The notes under the pieces were generated by a model that ran no database searches, had not been told where the DNA came from, and saw nothing but the letters and a program-made list of their open reading frames with translations. From Aurantiochytrium sp. KH105 (Eukaryota; Sar; Bigyra; Thraustochytrida; Thraustochytriidae), in assembly GCA_003116975.1 (NCBI GenBank), contig BGKB01000009.1, positions 125,126 through 189,125 of the forward strand: a stretch of 64,000 bases of DNA, given 5' to 3'. Numbering within the stretch: position 1 is the stretch's first letter; each line of letters starts with the position of its first letter. This document shows positions 1 through 9,374 of this stretch, piece by piece. Made by a program: the position numbers and the translations under genes.

Positions 1-71
1 CCGCCTTCTTGCCTCCAATCCAAAGTCTTGCCTCCAATCAAACGCAGGGCAACACAATCGAACCAACTTAC

Positions 72-1315
72 TCCAAAGCCCAAAGCGAGCTGTTCTTGCC
101 CAAGCCTTTCCCGAGCCCAACGGCGCCATCTGGGCCGATCTTGTTCCACACAAGGCTGTGCATGATGATTGAGGTGTGGCATGGCATTCATTGCAATCAT
201 TGCATTCATTGATGAGCGCGAAATGACCGTCAGTGTCCACCCTCATGTCGCCATCGAAGTCGCGCAGTCCCGCCTTTCTGCTCTCCGCCACGAACGCCCA
301 CCTGCCTTCCTTCACGCAGAAATCCACGCATGACGCCTTCTTGCCTCCAATCAAACGCAGGACAACACAAGGAACCAACTTACTTCAAAGACTTAAGCGA
401 GCTGTTGTTGCCCAAGCCTTTCCCGAGCCGAACGGCGCCCGAGTCGCCGATGCCATTGGCAGCAAGGCTGTGCATGATGATTGAGGTGTGGCACGGCATT
501 CATTGCATTCATTGCGAAATGGCTGTTAGTGTCCACCCTCATGTTGCCGTCACCGTCGTCTTGGTGCAGTCCCACCTTTCTGCTCTCCGCCACGGACGCT
601 CACCTGCCTTCCTTCACGCAGAAATCCACGCATACCGCCTTCTTGCCTCCAATCAAACGCAGGACAACACAACCGAACCAACTTACTTCAAAGACATAAG
701 CGAGCTGTTCTTGCCCAAGCCTTTCCCGAGCCGAACGGCGCCCGAGTCGCCGATGCCATTGACAGCAAGGCTGTGCATGAGATGATTGAGGTGTGGCACG
801 GCGTTCATTGCATTCATTGATGAGCGCGAAATGACTGTCAGTGTCCACCCTCATGTCGCCGTCGCCGTCGTCTTGGCCCAGTCCCGCCTCTCTGCTGTCC
901 GCCACAAACGCCCACCTGCCTTCCTGAACGCAGAAATCCACGCATGCCGCCTTCTTGCCTCCAGTCCAAAGTCTTGCCTCCAATCAAACGCAGGACAACA
1001 CAACCGAACCAACTTACTTCAGTTCCTTAAGCGAGCTGTTCTTGCTCATGCCTTCTCCGAGCCCAATGGCGCCCGAGTCGCCGATGCCATTACCAGCAAG
1101 ACTGTGCATGATGATTGTGGTGTGGCATGGCATTCATTGCAATCAGTGATGAGCGCGAAATAGCTGTCAGTGTTCACTCTCATGTCGCTGTCGCCATCGT
1201 CTTGGCGCAGTCCCGCCCTTCTGCTCTCTATCACGAAGGCCTACCTGCCTTCCTTCACGCAGAAAGACATGCATGTTGCCTCGTTGACCATTGTGAAGAT
1301 ACGATCAGAACTTAC
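72..1315 (-). repeat. Four tandem exon-plus-intron units of the LRR gene
   Basis: Four consecutive units of about 300-330 bases (starting near 72, 384, 687 and 1018) repeat both the 84-nt LRR exon and the intron beside it. Intron stretches such as GAGGTGTGGCATGGCATTCA and CCTGCCTTCCTTCACGCAG recur almost unchanged. Because non-coding parts are as alike as exons, the copies look recent. Units further right (1316-2341) keep exon length and phase but have diverged introns. Confidence 0.8.
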
Positions 1316-2922
1316 CTGAGAATTTGCAGCGTCGTGTTCGTGGAGAGCAAGCCTGCGATTACTTTGCCGCCAACATCGCTGATGCCGTTGAAGCTGAGAC
1401 TGTGTGTTGTCAGTGAAAACAACTTAAGATGTCAGTCTTGTAATTTTGATATCTGGCGCAGGAGTGTCGTCACAAGTCCTCTGCAACTATCTCAAGCCGT
1501 CAACTTACTCCAAGGACGTGAGTATTGTATTCTCGCTCAGAGCATCGACGAGCGCCAATACCCCATCGTCTCCAATGTTATTGCTCTGCTCGTTCCACTC
1601 GCTTCCAAGACTGTTGACGTCGTAACCATGAACGAGCCATGTAAGCCTTCGATTCATCGTTTCCAAGAGTCCCTCTCTTTGCTTGATGATACCTTGACAT
1701 CGAAAATATGGCACCAGAGCTGAGTGCTCGACCAAGGGATCCTGGCGATGATTGCTCGAGTCCTTTCTTTTGTTACTACGACAGATCAATGCTCAACTTA
1801 CTTGAGCGAGCAGAGCGTGACATTCACGCTCAATACGTAAGAAAAAGCAACCGCGCCATCGACACCAATGCTGTTGCATTTGAGACTGCATCAATTGAAA
1901 GTATGTGGGTGTCAGTCTCTTGCGTGTTATATAACGGCGTCGTTACGACGCTAATATTCAACTGCCTTAACCAGAGTCTCTCCTGTTGGTACTGTACCCA
2001 AATCAACTCCGCGACAGGCTTTGACTTACGAAAGCGTGGAAAGCGAGGAGTTCTGGTGCAGGGCTTCGGCCAGAGCAACGCCGCCCTCTCCATGAATCCC
2101 ATTCTTTTCGAGACTTGAGTGGTAGAGACAAGCACATAAAGTCAGTGTCCTCCTGGCATTGTGCAACAATGCATTTGATTTCGACCACTTTGGTTATCGC
2201 TTCCGCAAATGTGTGCGCGCTTTCATCGAACAAAATCCCGCTCAAACGCAAACTTACTTCAACGAAACGAGTGAGGTGTTCGTATCAAGCTCTTCTCCCA
2301 GCGCTATGGTTCCTTCGTCGCCGACTTCACGATCGGTAAGACTGTGCATAATTTTGAAAATTATGTCAATAGGTCGGATCGCATGAAGGTCATTCTTCCT
2401 TGCGAGAGGGCTTTCAACGTACTCGATCGTTTTAACGCCGTTTCGCATCAGTTCGATCGCCTTCTCGACCGCACGTTGCCCGCTGAGACCTTCCATGAGG
2501 CCTTTTTCCTCGACGTCTTCTTTCTCGGGCGACTCCTCCTCGCTCCCGCCACTGGCACGATCTTCGTCGTCGTTGTCCTCTTCTTCATGCCCGCCTTCAC
2601 CGCGATCGCCGCCGCCGCCGCCATGATTATCGTAATAATTTCCGTCCTCATCTTCCTCATCGTCATCGCTCTCTCTTTTATCTCTCCCTCTGTACGCGTC
2701 ATCGGCCTTGCTTCCGTTGTACGTCTCGTCCGCTTCTTCGTCCCCGTGAATGTCAAGATGCTCATCGACGATCTCGTTGACGTCTTCGTCATTGGCCGAA
2801 AGGTAACCGAGGGACGCGTCATCTTGATTGGCCGCATCATGCGCGTGAGAAGGCGCATGGTCATCACCCTGGGCCCGAGGCGCCCGCTTCATGCGGGCAG
2901 TGAGCTTCTTGACGGTATTCAT
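72..2922 (-). CDS. Multi-exon leucine-rich-repeat protein (3' end outside window)
   Basis: Minus-strand gene read from ATG at 2922. Proposed exons: 2423-2922, 2258-2341, 2030-2113, 1802-1885, 1509-1610, 1316-1399, 1018-1101, 687-770, 384-467 and 72-155, continuing past the left edge. Exon 1 encodes a basic start and a long Asp/Glu-rich stretch with Gly runs, then enters the first repeat at MRNGVKTI. Every later exon is 84 nt (one is 102) and encodes one 28-residue ribonuclease-inhibitor-type LRR, for example NLAANGIGDSGAVRLG. Each donor is GTAAGT (GTACGT for exon 1), each acceptor ends in AG, and all junctions are phase 2, so the split codon usually becomes the Asn opening the next repeat. 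Introns are 81-247 bases. Such LRRs usually bind proteins; the partner is unknown. The exon model rests on the repeated splice signals and reading frame, not on transcripts. The 102-nt exon is the least certain boundary. Confidence 0.8.
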
Positions 2923-5900
2923 CTTCTCGTCTTGAGTACCCGTGCACACGCTTGTCCTTTCTCCCCCCTCTCTCTCAGTAATCGCTCTCCCTTTTTGCAC
3001 CGCGCTGCGATCGCTCGTGCCGCCGCGTCGCTCCTCCTTCCCCCCTTCCCCCCGCGCGCTACGCCCCCGCTCCGCTCGCTGCTGCCTCCGCTGCGCACGT
3101 GCTCCTGGACGCTCGTGTTCGCTTCGGTCGCCTGTCTCGCTTCGTTTGCGCTCTGCTGCCGGCCGACTACTGCACAATACTACTTCGCCGTGCACCTTCC
3201 TTCTCGCCTTGCGTCCCTACTCGCACCTACACTCGCGCAGCACACTCGCGCAGCATGCGATGCCTTGCTACTACGTTACCGCGAGAGGTGCCTTTCCCCC
3301 CCTTCTTCATCGCGTGCGCCGCGACGGTCCTGCCGCACGCAGCCGCCTGCGCGCGACTCCCGCGCGCGTGCGACCCTGGTCTCTTCGCAACTCTTCGCGC
3401 CTCTTCTGCACGCGCTGCGAGGAGAAGCGGCGAGGGCGGTCCGGCCGTCGCAGTCTTCAAGTCGAGGTGGCCGGCTCATTCAAGCGCAACCGACGCTGCT
3501 GTCGCAAAGGAATGACACGCGAGGGCTCAAACGGGATGTGCGTGGCAGAGGCAGCAGAAGGCGCATGCCCAGACCAGGCGGAGATGCAAAGGGCCACGGA
3601 CGGAAGTCGGTGGCGGGCGACATGCTTGGTGGACCTTGTGCTCCGTTGTTGAAGCACGCAAGCGGTCCACGACGACTTCTGCCTCCGCACCCATGTCAAG
3701 ATCAAGTAGCTTCTTGGCTCAACTTGGTTCCACCAGCGGAGAGATTGTACAATCACATTTTTAAAATCAGGATAATGTCTCGCACCCGGCGATGGGCAAG
3801 ACGGGCATTGTTAATGGTTGAGCCTGCAAGATCACCATAAGCGGATTGGATTGGGCAGGTTCAGGTTGATGACGTTCCTTCTATTATTGGAAGACCAGAA
3901 GGTTGCGTTTGTGAGTCAGCGCATAGTTTGTGTCTCTTTGTGTTTGCTCAGAATACTGTGAAATACGCAACCAAATGACCTTTGTCTTGTCTGCGGCGCG
4001 GTTCGTCTCAGAAAATGCGGATGCGACGTGCGAAAAATGCTCGTCCAAAGTCACATGAGGCATACGAATTCTAACTCTGAGTATGTACACCTGTGGTCGA
4101 GCGGCTGCGTGAACGTTGTAACGACTAAGTACACGTGAGAAAAATACCGAGGCAGGCGTCATGCTCGTCAGGTCATCATCAACAACAACGGAAAAAAGGT
4201 CGACACAAGCCATAAAGATGACCTTCCTCTTGGCCGTCACGTCCTGAACCGACTGACTTTCGCTTTGCTTGTACAGGGAGTAACACTGAGGTTGGTGGGT
4301 TCAAGGCCATAGCTAGGCCCAGCTCATAAGTAGTTGTTCATCGATATTCATCGTTATGGTCATTGAGTCGTCTGCACGCAACGGTGGATCTCTTCAAGCT
4401 CATGAAGACCAACTACGATAATCTCGAAGCTGCTCTCGCAGATGCGATTGGCACGCCCGATAATCTTGAGAATGCTCTTCCACCTGCTGCACCCACCAGC
4501 GTTCTCGATACCTTAAGGGCCTCTACTTCCACTTCTTCATTTGGATTAATTCCACAATCAGCGACCCCGACTGTCAACGATTCTGCTCGTGATGCGCGGA
4601 AAGCTCAAGGTTAGCAACAGCAACAACAGCAAGAGGTCAATGTTGTCGTGCAGGAAGTCCTGCACAGGCTTCCAGGAAATACAGTGCAAACCGTCGGAGC
4701 TATCACGTGCGGAATTCGTGGGAGCTCAGCTTAATGTCACAAGAGGATCTCATGCCGCTCATCATGCGCTGTCAAGCTCTACAAGTCCTTCAATCAGGAC
4801 CCTGACGAGACATAGTAGTTGTCGCTGTGCGCGGCAGGCACAAGATCAAGCGCACCTAGAAGAAAAGTCCCCTAAATGTCTTTGCAGCAATGATGAAAGA
4901 TAGTGTACACATCTTTCATCGATTTCACAGTCAGGTAGGCCTATTGGTATACAATCTAACGGCCGTGGCCGCGCCGGCGATGCCATTGAGGGGGTTGCGA
5001 CTACGCCACAGGTAGCGCCGAGGAGGTCCTCTTGCGCGAAAGAAATGTGGAGAGACGCAAAGACGGGCGACGGAGCTCGTGCGTGCTGAGCTGCGACTTG
5101 AAGTCAGCGTTGATCGTCGTAGACTGCAACAGCGCACAGAGGAACTCGCGAACGAAGTCGTCGCGAGAAGAGACTGCGTATGAGTGCTGGCAAAGCATGG
5201 CCTCTTTGCCAAGGTCGTAGGCAGAAAAAGCAGAGAGAGCGTCGCGACCCTGCGAAGACGCATTGATCTCGAGCGCGACGCTCGCGTCCTTGAGCCCGCA
5301 TCGCCTGAGGCTCTCGATGTGAACCGACGTGCGGCCTGAAGGCGGCGCCTGTCCTTGATGACATCGTGGAAATGCCGTCTCTGAGAGTGCGGGCCATTTT
5401 GCATGCGGTGACTCAGTTTCGATCGAAAGGGGCGGTCCAACCACCACCACTCAACCTGGCTGGCAAGCTGTAGCCAGCAACCAACTGAAACTGACTGGAG
5501 AATGCCAGACAGCCAGCGAGTCAAACCGGCTGCGGACCCTATCCGTCAGAATGGCTCTTGGGAGCCGGCAAGAAGGTCGAACGTTTGCATTTGCTTGCAT
5601 GCAGCATGTCTGCGTTGAAAGGGGAGTCTAGGTAAGCCTGGACGAAACCTCGCAACCTCCAGACTATATTCGCGACAACATAGCCTTCTTAAGTATCCCC
5701 ATGTTCAGATCCTGCAAATACTTTCTCTGTGCGGTCTGCGCAAGCCCGGTGATCGTCGAGGCAAAATTGAAGCACCGCACTTCCAGATGGCCTTACTGCC
5801 ACACAAATCTTAAGTTCGAAAACGCTGTTCTTCACTTAGACAAGCTCACCAACTCCGTTCGCCAGCTTCACGCTTTCATCGAGCAAATTTTGTGCATCCT

Positions 5901-6483
5901 GTTAAAGTTTGACCTATGGCCTACTTAGTGGACATGCCTCGATCTGTGCGACGCGACGCGATAGGCGTTTGCTTCTGGTCTAGACATATGCGGGGACCCT
6001 GAGAACCAATGCCCATAAAGTTTCCTCTCTCAGCAGAAGCGATTACTTTTCAGCTTTTCTCTTCGGAACGATCACTTACAGTTCTTGAATTTGTAGTAGA
6101 AACGCCCGAGGAACATGGCGCTGCGTAGGGCTCGGCTGGGAAAGAGATAAGATTTGAGAAATGCCCCCACCTGCTATCGTAGCGATGTCGCATTTACTGT
6201 TTATTAGGTGATACTTCGTCCATGCAGGCACTGCCTGTGTGTGCCACATGCGCAGACCGAGTCCACTTTCAAGCAAACAAAATCCCCACTGTGAATGACT
6301 ATCTTCGTTTGTTTTTCTTCCTTTTGGGTTGAAACCAAAAAGAAAACGCGCAAACAGAGCAAACCAAAGCAAATAAATCACAAATTTCTAACGATGCAGG
6401 CTACTGCTTCCTAGTACGGTCTTGTGCAAGAGGTCAAGTCCTTGCACACATGAGAGCGACTGACGCAATGCAAAAGCAGTCCA
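2923..6483. other. Gene-poor interval with no firm gene
   Basis: About 3.5 kb without a gene I can defend. 2923-3500 is C/T-rich on the plus strand and is the probable 5' region of the LRR gene. Beyond that the base composition is more AT-rich than elsewhere. A minus-strand open frame at 5001-5450 (149 codons) has a protein-like mixed composition between 5010 and 5340 but no recognisable domain and no clear start. A plus-strand frame at 5701-5928 (75 codons) is likewise unassignable. A possible broken gene at 4363-4733 is listed separately. Confidence 0.5.
4363..4733 (+). pseudogene. Possible decayed coding fragment
   Basis: An open frame of 83 codons contains a plausible helical stretch (LFKLMKTNYDNLEAALADAI) followed by a Pro/Ser/Thr-rich segment, then a TAG near 4612. 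The same frame continues after the stop with a Gln run and a further protein-like segment (VVVQEVLHRLPGNTVQTVGA) to a second stop near 4733. This looks like a gene remnant with an in-frame stop, or an exon whose splicing I cannot see. No family was recognised, and chance open reading is possible. Confidence 0.25.
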
Positions 6484-7338
6484 TCAGAGCAGAAAGAAGA
6501 GAGCCGTGAGACCCATACACATTGCCGCAGCAGGCCAATCACGAGCAGCTTGGGCCCATGCCCCATTCGCGGCATTCACAACCATCGCTCCAGGTCCTGT
6601 ACTTGAGTTGCTGAGCAAAGCCTGGTTTTGCGTTGCCTTCTCGAATGGGTCGATACGTTGGCTTGGAGCTTCGATTGCAGGCGTCGACTCTTGGTGCTCT
6701 CGAGATGGGAGACCTCGTCCTTGCGCAATGTCATCCAGTTTTTCTTCAAGACGAGACTCTACATTACGTAGCTCACGCAATGTCAAGTCCTTGTTCATGT
6801 CAATGACGCGCTGCGCAATGGCTTCGCGCTTACCAGGCTCGATCACAGTCACAGAGAGCAGAAAGATGGCACTGTTGAAGAGAATGAGTCCTAGCGTGCC
6901 ATAGGTAGAGATGCGTCGGCCCTTTTCTGCCCATACCTGCTCCTCGTGATAGTGCTCCCGTATTGAGGCGAGATAACGCGACTGGCGCTGTTCAACTTCT
7001 TCTTCGAGATTTGCAAGAGAGCGTTTGGCCCCCTGGGCAGCCAGGTTAACCTCGTGTTCGACTTTGCACATTTCTGTAAACTGCGAGAGCTCCTGGGACG
7101 TCCAGTTTGGTTTGCGGTGAAGCAGCGCGTTCATTTCCTGCTGGTGTTTACGCTCGCGCTCCGAGACGGCCTCGAAGGCCTCTTTGGCCTCTCTAAACCG
7201 CTTGCGAGCCCCGGACAAGCGCGCGTCCGCCTCCACGACGGCCTGCCGCGCGACCTCGACATGATCGTACTGCGAGACGCGGTTCACCACGCGCAGCGCC
7301 GCGTCGATGCGCCGCCACAGCCACGACTCGGCCACCAT
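6484..7338 (-). CDS. She9/Mdm33-family mitochondrial inner-membrane protein
   Basis: A 284-residue protein. The segment around residues 115-165 carries the family hallmarks: NWTSQELSQFTEM, then YHEEQVWAEKGRRISTYGT, then a hydrophobic segment ending in VIEPGKR. Before this lies a predicted coiled coil rich in Glu, Arg and Ala. A second hydrophobic stretch (AAMCMGLTALFFLL) ends the protein. In fungi the family sits in the mitochondrial inner membrane and affects cristae and mitochondrial shape. The open frame extends 162 bases upstream, but its first codon is GTG. The ATG at 7338 is preferred, and the following WLWRRIDAALRVVNRV could form an Arg-rich amphipathic targeting helix. An upstream exon is not excluded. 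Family assignment is firm; the exact role here is inferred. Confidence 0.85.
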   Translation of the reverse strand: MVAESWLWRRIDAALRVVNRVSQYDHVEVARQAVVEADARLSGARKRFREAKEAFEAVSERERKHQQEMNALLHRKPNWTSQELSQFTEMCKVEHEVNLAAQGAKRSLANLEEEVEQRQSRYLASIREHYHEEQVWAEKGRRISTYGTLGLILFNSAIFLLSVTVIEPGKREAIAQRVIDMNKDLTLRELRNVESRLEEKLDDIAQGRGLPSREHQESTPAIEAPSQRIDPFEKATQNQALLSNSSTGPGAMVVNAANGAWAQAARDWPAAAMCMGLTALFFLL

Positions 7339-9374
7339 GGTCAGCCAGCCGCTCGCTGGCTCGCTCGCTTCGGTGTGCGGGCTGGCGGCTTGGCTCTGCG
7401 CTTGCGCTCCACGGCGTGCATGTACGCGCCGCCTTTGTCGGATCCGCCCTCCAGTGCGCGCTCGGCGCCCGCTCGCGCGCGCAGACCAGCGAGCGCACAC
7501 CCCGCGCGGGGAGGGGTCCCCGCGGTGTCCCCGCGCGAGGCTCTGGCGCCATGCTCCTCCTTATCACTCACAGTCAATCAGTGGATACAATCGATCGATC
7601 AGCGCTGCGCACAGCAGATTCGGAGGCCGCTGGGGCGGGAGGCTCGTCCTGTGAGGCGCGCCGGATCGCCCTCGTCGTGGCGGGCAGAGGGCCGCGGGAC
7701 ATACTTCATGGGCTGCAGGAAGTTGCGCCTGCGCTGCCACAACACGTGCATGGATGGGGTGGATCTGTCTCCGCCAGCCATCTCACGGCCGTTGCCGTAC
7801 GCGACGACCCGCGAAGGACGCCACGCTGAAGCGACGGTCCTTCCTTCGTTATACAGTTCTTTTTTTCAATTTGTCTGCCGCGCATAGCCTAGCATGGTCG
7901 GCGGGCACCGGCCACGGCGGGTTTTTCGCTTTCACGGCCGGGACGACCTGGCCGGCATCTAGATGGATGCCGGGGGCCACTGGTGCGCGCGAGCGAGCCG
8001 TGGGCGCTCGCTCGGCGGCGCACCGCCTTTTTTGGCCTCGACCGTGACTACTTTCCGCAGCCTCGCTTCGCTGTCTGCGGCCAGCTGCGTGACTCTCGGC
8101 TCGTGCTTCCGCGGGGAGGTCCGCGGCGGCGGTGACGGAACGCGCTGGGGCGGGACCGTCTCTCCCGCGCTGCTGCCTTCTCGCCGGCGGCTGGGCCGGA
8201 CGGTCTGGTCTGGCTGGTCTGCGTGCAAGGAGACAGACAGAAAGGAAATAGAGAAAACACGGCGCCCGCGCAAGGACCAGCTTGGTGGGTGAATCAACAA
8301 TGGCGCGCTTGAATAGCGAGCTACGTTTGCCGCAGTGTGGAGGCCGCCATACTGCAGTGGCGGCGCGGCCATTCTTGAGTGGGAGGTTCCTGCTGTGGCA
8401 AGCAAATAGAGACGGAGAGAGACAGAGAGAGACGGAGAGACAGAGAGAGAGAGTGCTGTGCAGAGCAGAGCAGAGCAGCGCAGAGAGCAGCGCAGTGCAG
8501 CGCGGCAGACCCGCTTGGACCACGAGAGGCGGCTGACCCGGTGCGCGCAGGAGAGGGAGACAGACAGGCAGGCAGGCGGGCGGGCTGCAGCAGCGCGCGG
8601 CGCGTCGAGCTTAGCTGTGCTCTGCGCTCCGCCGCGCCTGCGCCTCTGCGCTGCGCGGCGAGTCTGTCTGCGCCGCGCTTCTCTCCTTCTCTCTCTGTCT
8701 CCTTTTGCTGTTCTTTCTTTCTTTCTTTCTTTCTTTCTTTCAAAGTTTCTTTCTCAGACTGAGGCTCCTTTCTCTCGTTCGCGTTCTTTCCCGGCCCCGT
8801 TCTCCCGTTCTTCTCTTTCTCTCTTTCTCTCTTCCCTTCCTGCCTTCTCTGCTCTGGCCGATTGCTCTCATCGACTGCCGCCGAGGGAGGACGACCCAAA
8901 AGCTGAGCGCCAACGCCGTGCACGCCGCGCAGCAGAGCCCGGCGAGGCCGCCCAGCAGAACCGCAGCCCAGCAGAACCGCAGCCCGCCAGACAGACAGCC
9001 CGACAGCCAGCCGCGCAGAACGGCCAGCCGCAGGGAGCCCGCGGCCGCGAAGAAGCGACGCGCGCAGGGCCCAAGACGCGCGGGCGAGGTAGCCTAGTGA
9101 GCGCAAGCCAGGCAAAGTCCCAGACAGGAAAAGGGCGCGCGTGCGGCCGAGCGAACGTGCGAGCGTGCGTGCGTGCGTGCGTGCGGGCGGGCGGGCGGGC
9201 CACCGTGCCTGCGCATTCGCATCCGTGTCCGTGAGACGGGAGAAGAGAGGGCTGGCGCTGTCGCGTCGTGGTGACTGGCAACTGTCACCACCACCAGCAG
9301 CAGCAGCGCCGTACACCGTGAAAAGATAGAGTACGACCTGGGCTCGGCCTCGCTGTAAAAGTAAAACAAGCGGC
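7339..9374. promoter_or_regulatory. 2-kb divergent 5' region rich in simple repeats
   Basis: Lies between the starts of the She9-like gene (minus) and the kinase gene (plus). It is strongly GC-rich. It holds a GAGA/GACA purine tract near 8400-8455, AGAGC/GCAGC-type repeats near 8456-8510, a TTTC run near 8722-8757, CAGC/GCCC-rich sequence near 8930-9020, and GCGT then GCGG tetranucleotide runs at about 9163-9200. Many long open frames cross it on both strands, but all have low-complexity translations and are not accepted as genes. Confidence 0.5.

Noticed and set aside
2344-3840. 498-codon plus-strand open frame.
   Set aside because: It is the antisense shadow of the acidic LRR exon 1 followed by C/T-rich low-complexity sequence.
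4286-4305. GGTGGGTTCAAGGCC resembling a tRNA B-box.
   Set aside because: No A-box, acceptor stem pairing or cloverleaf could be built around it.
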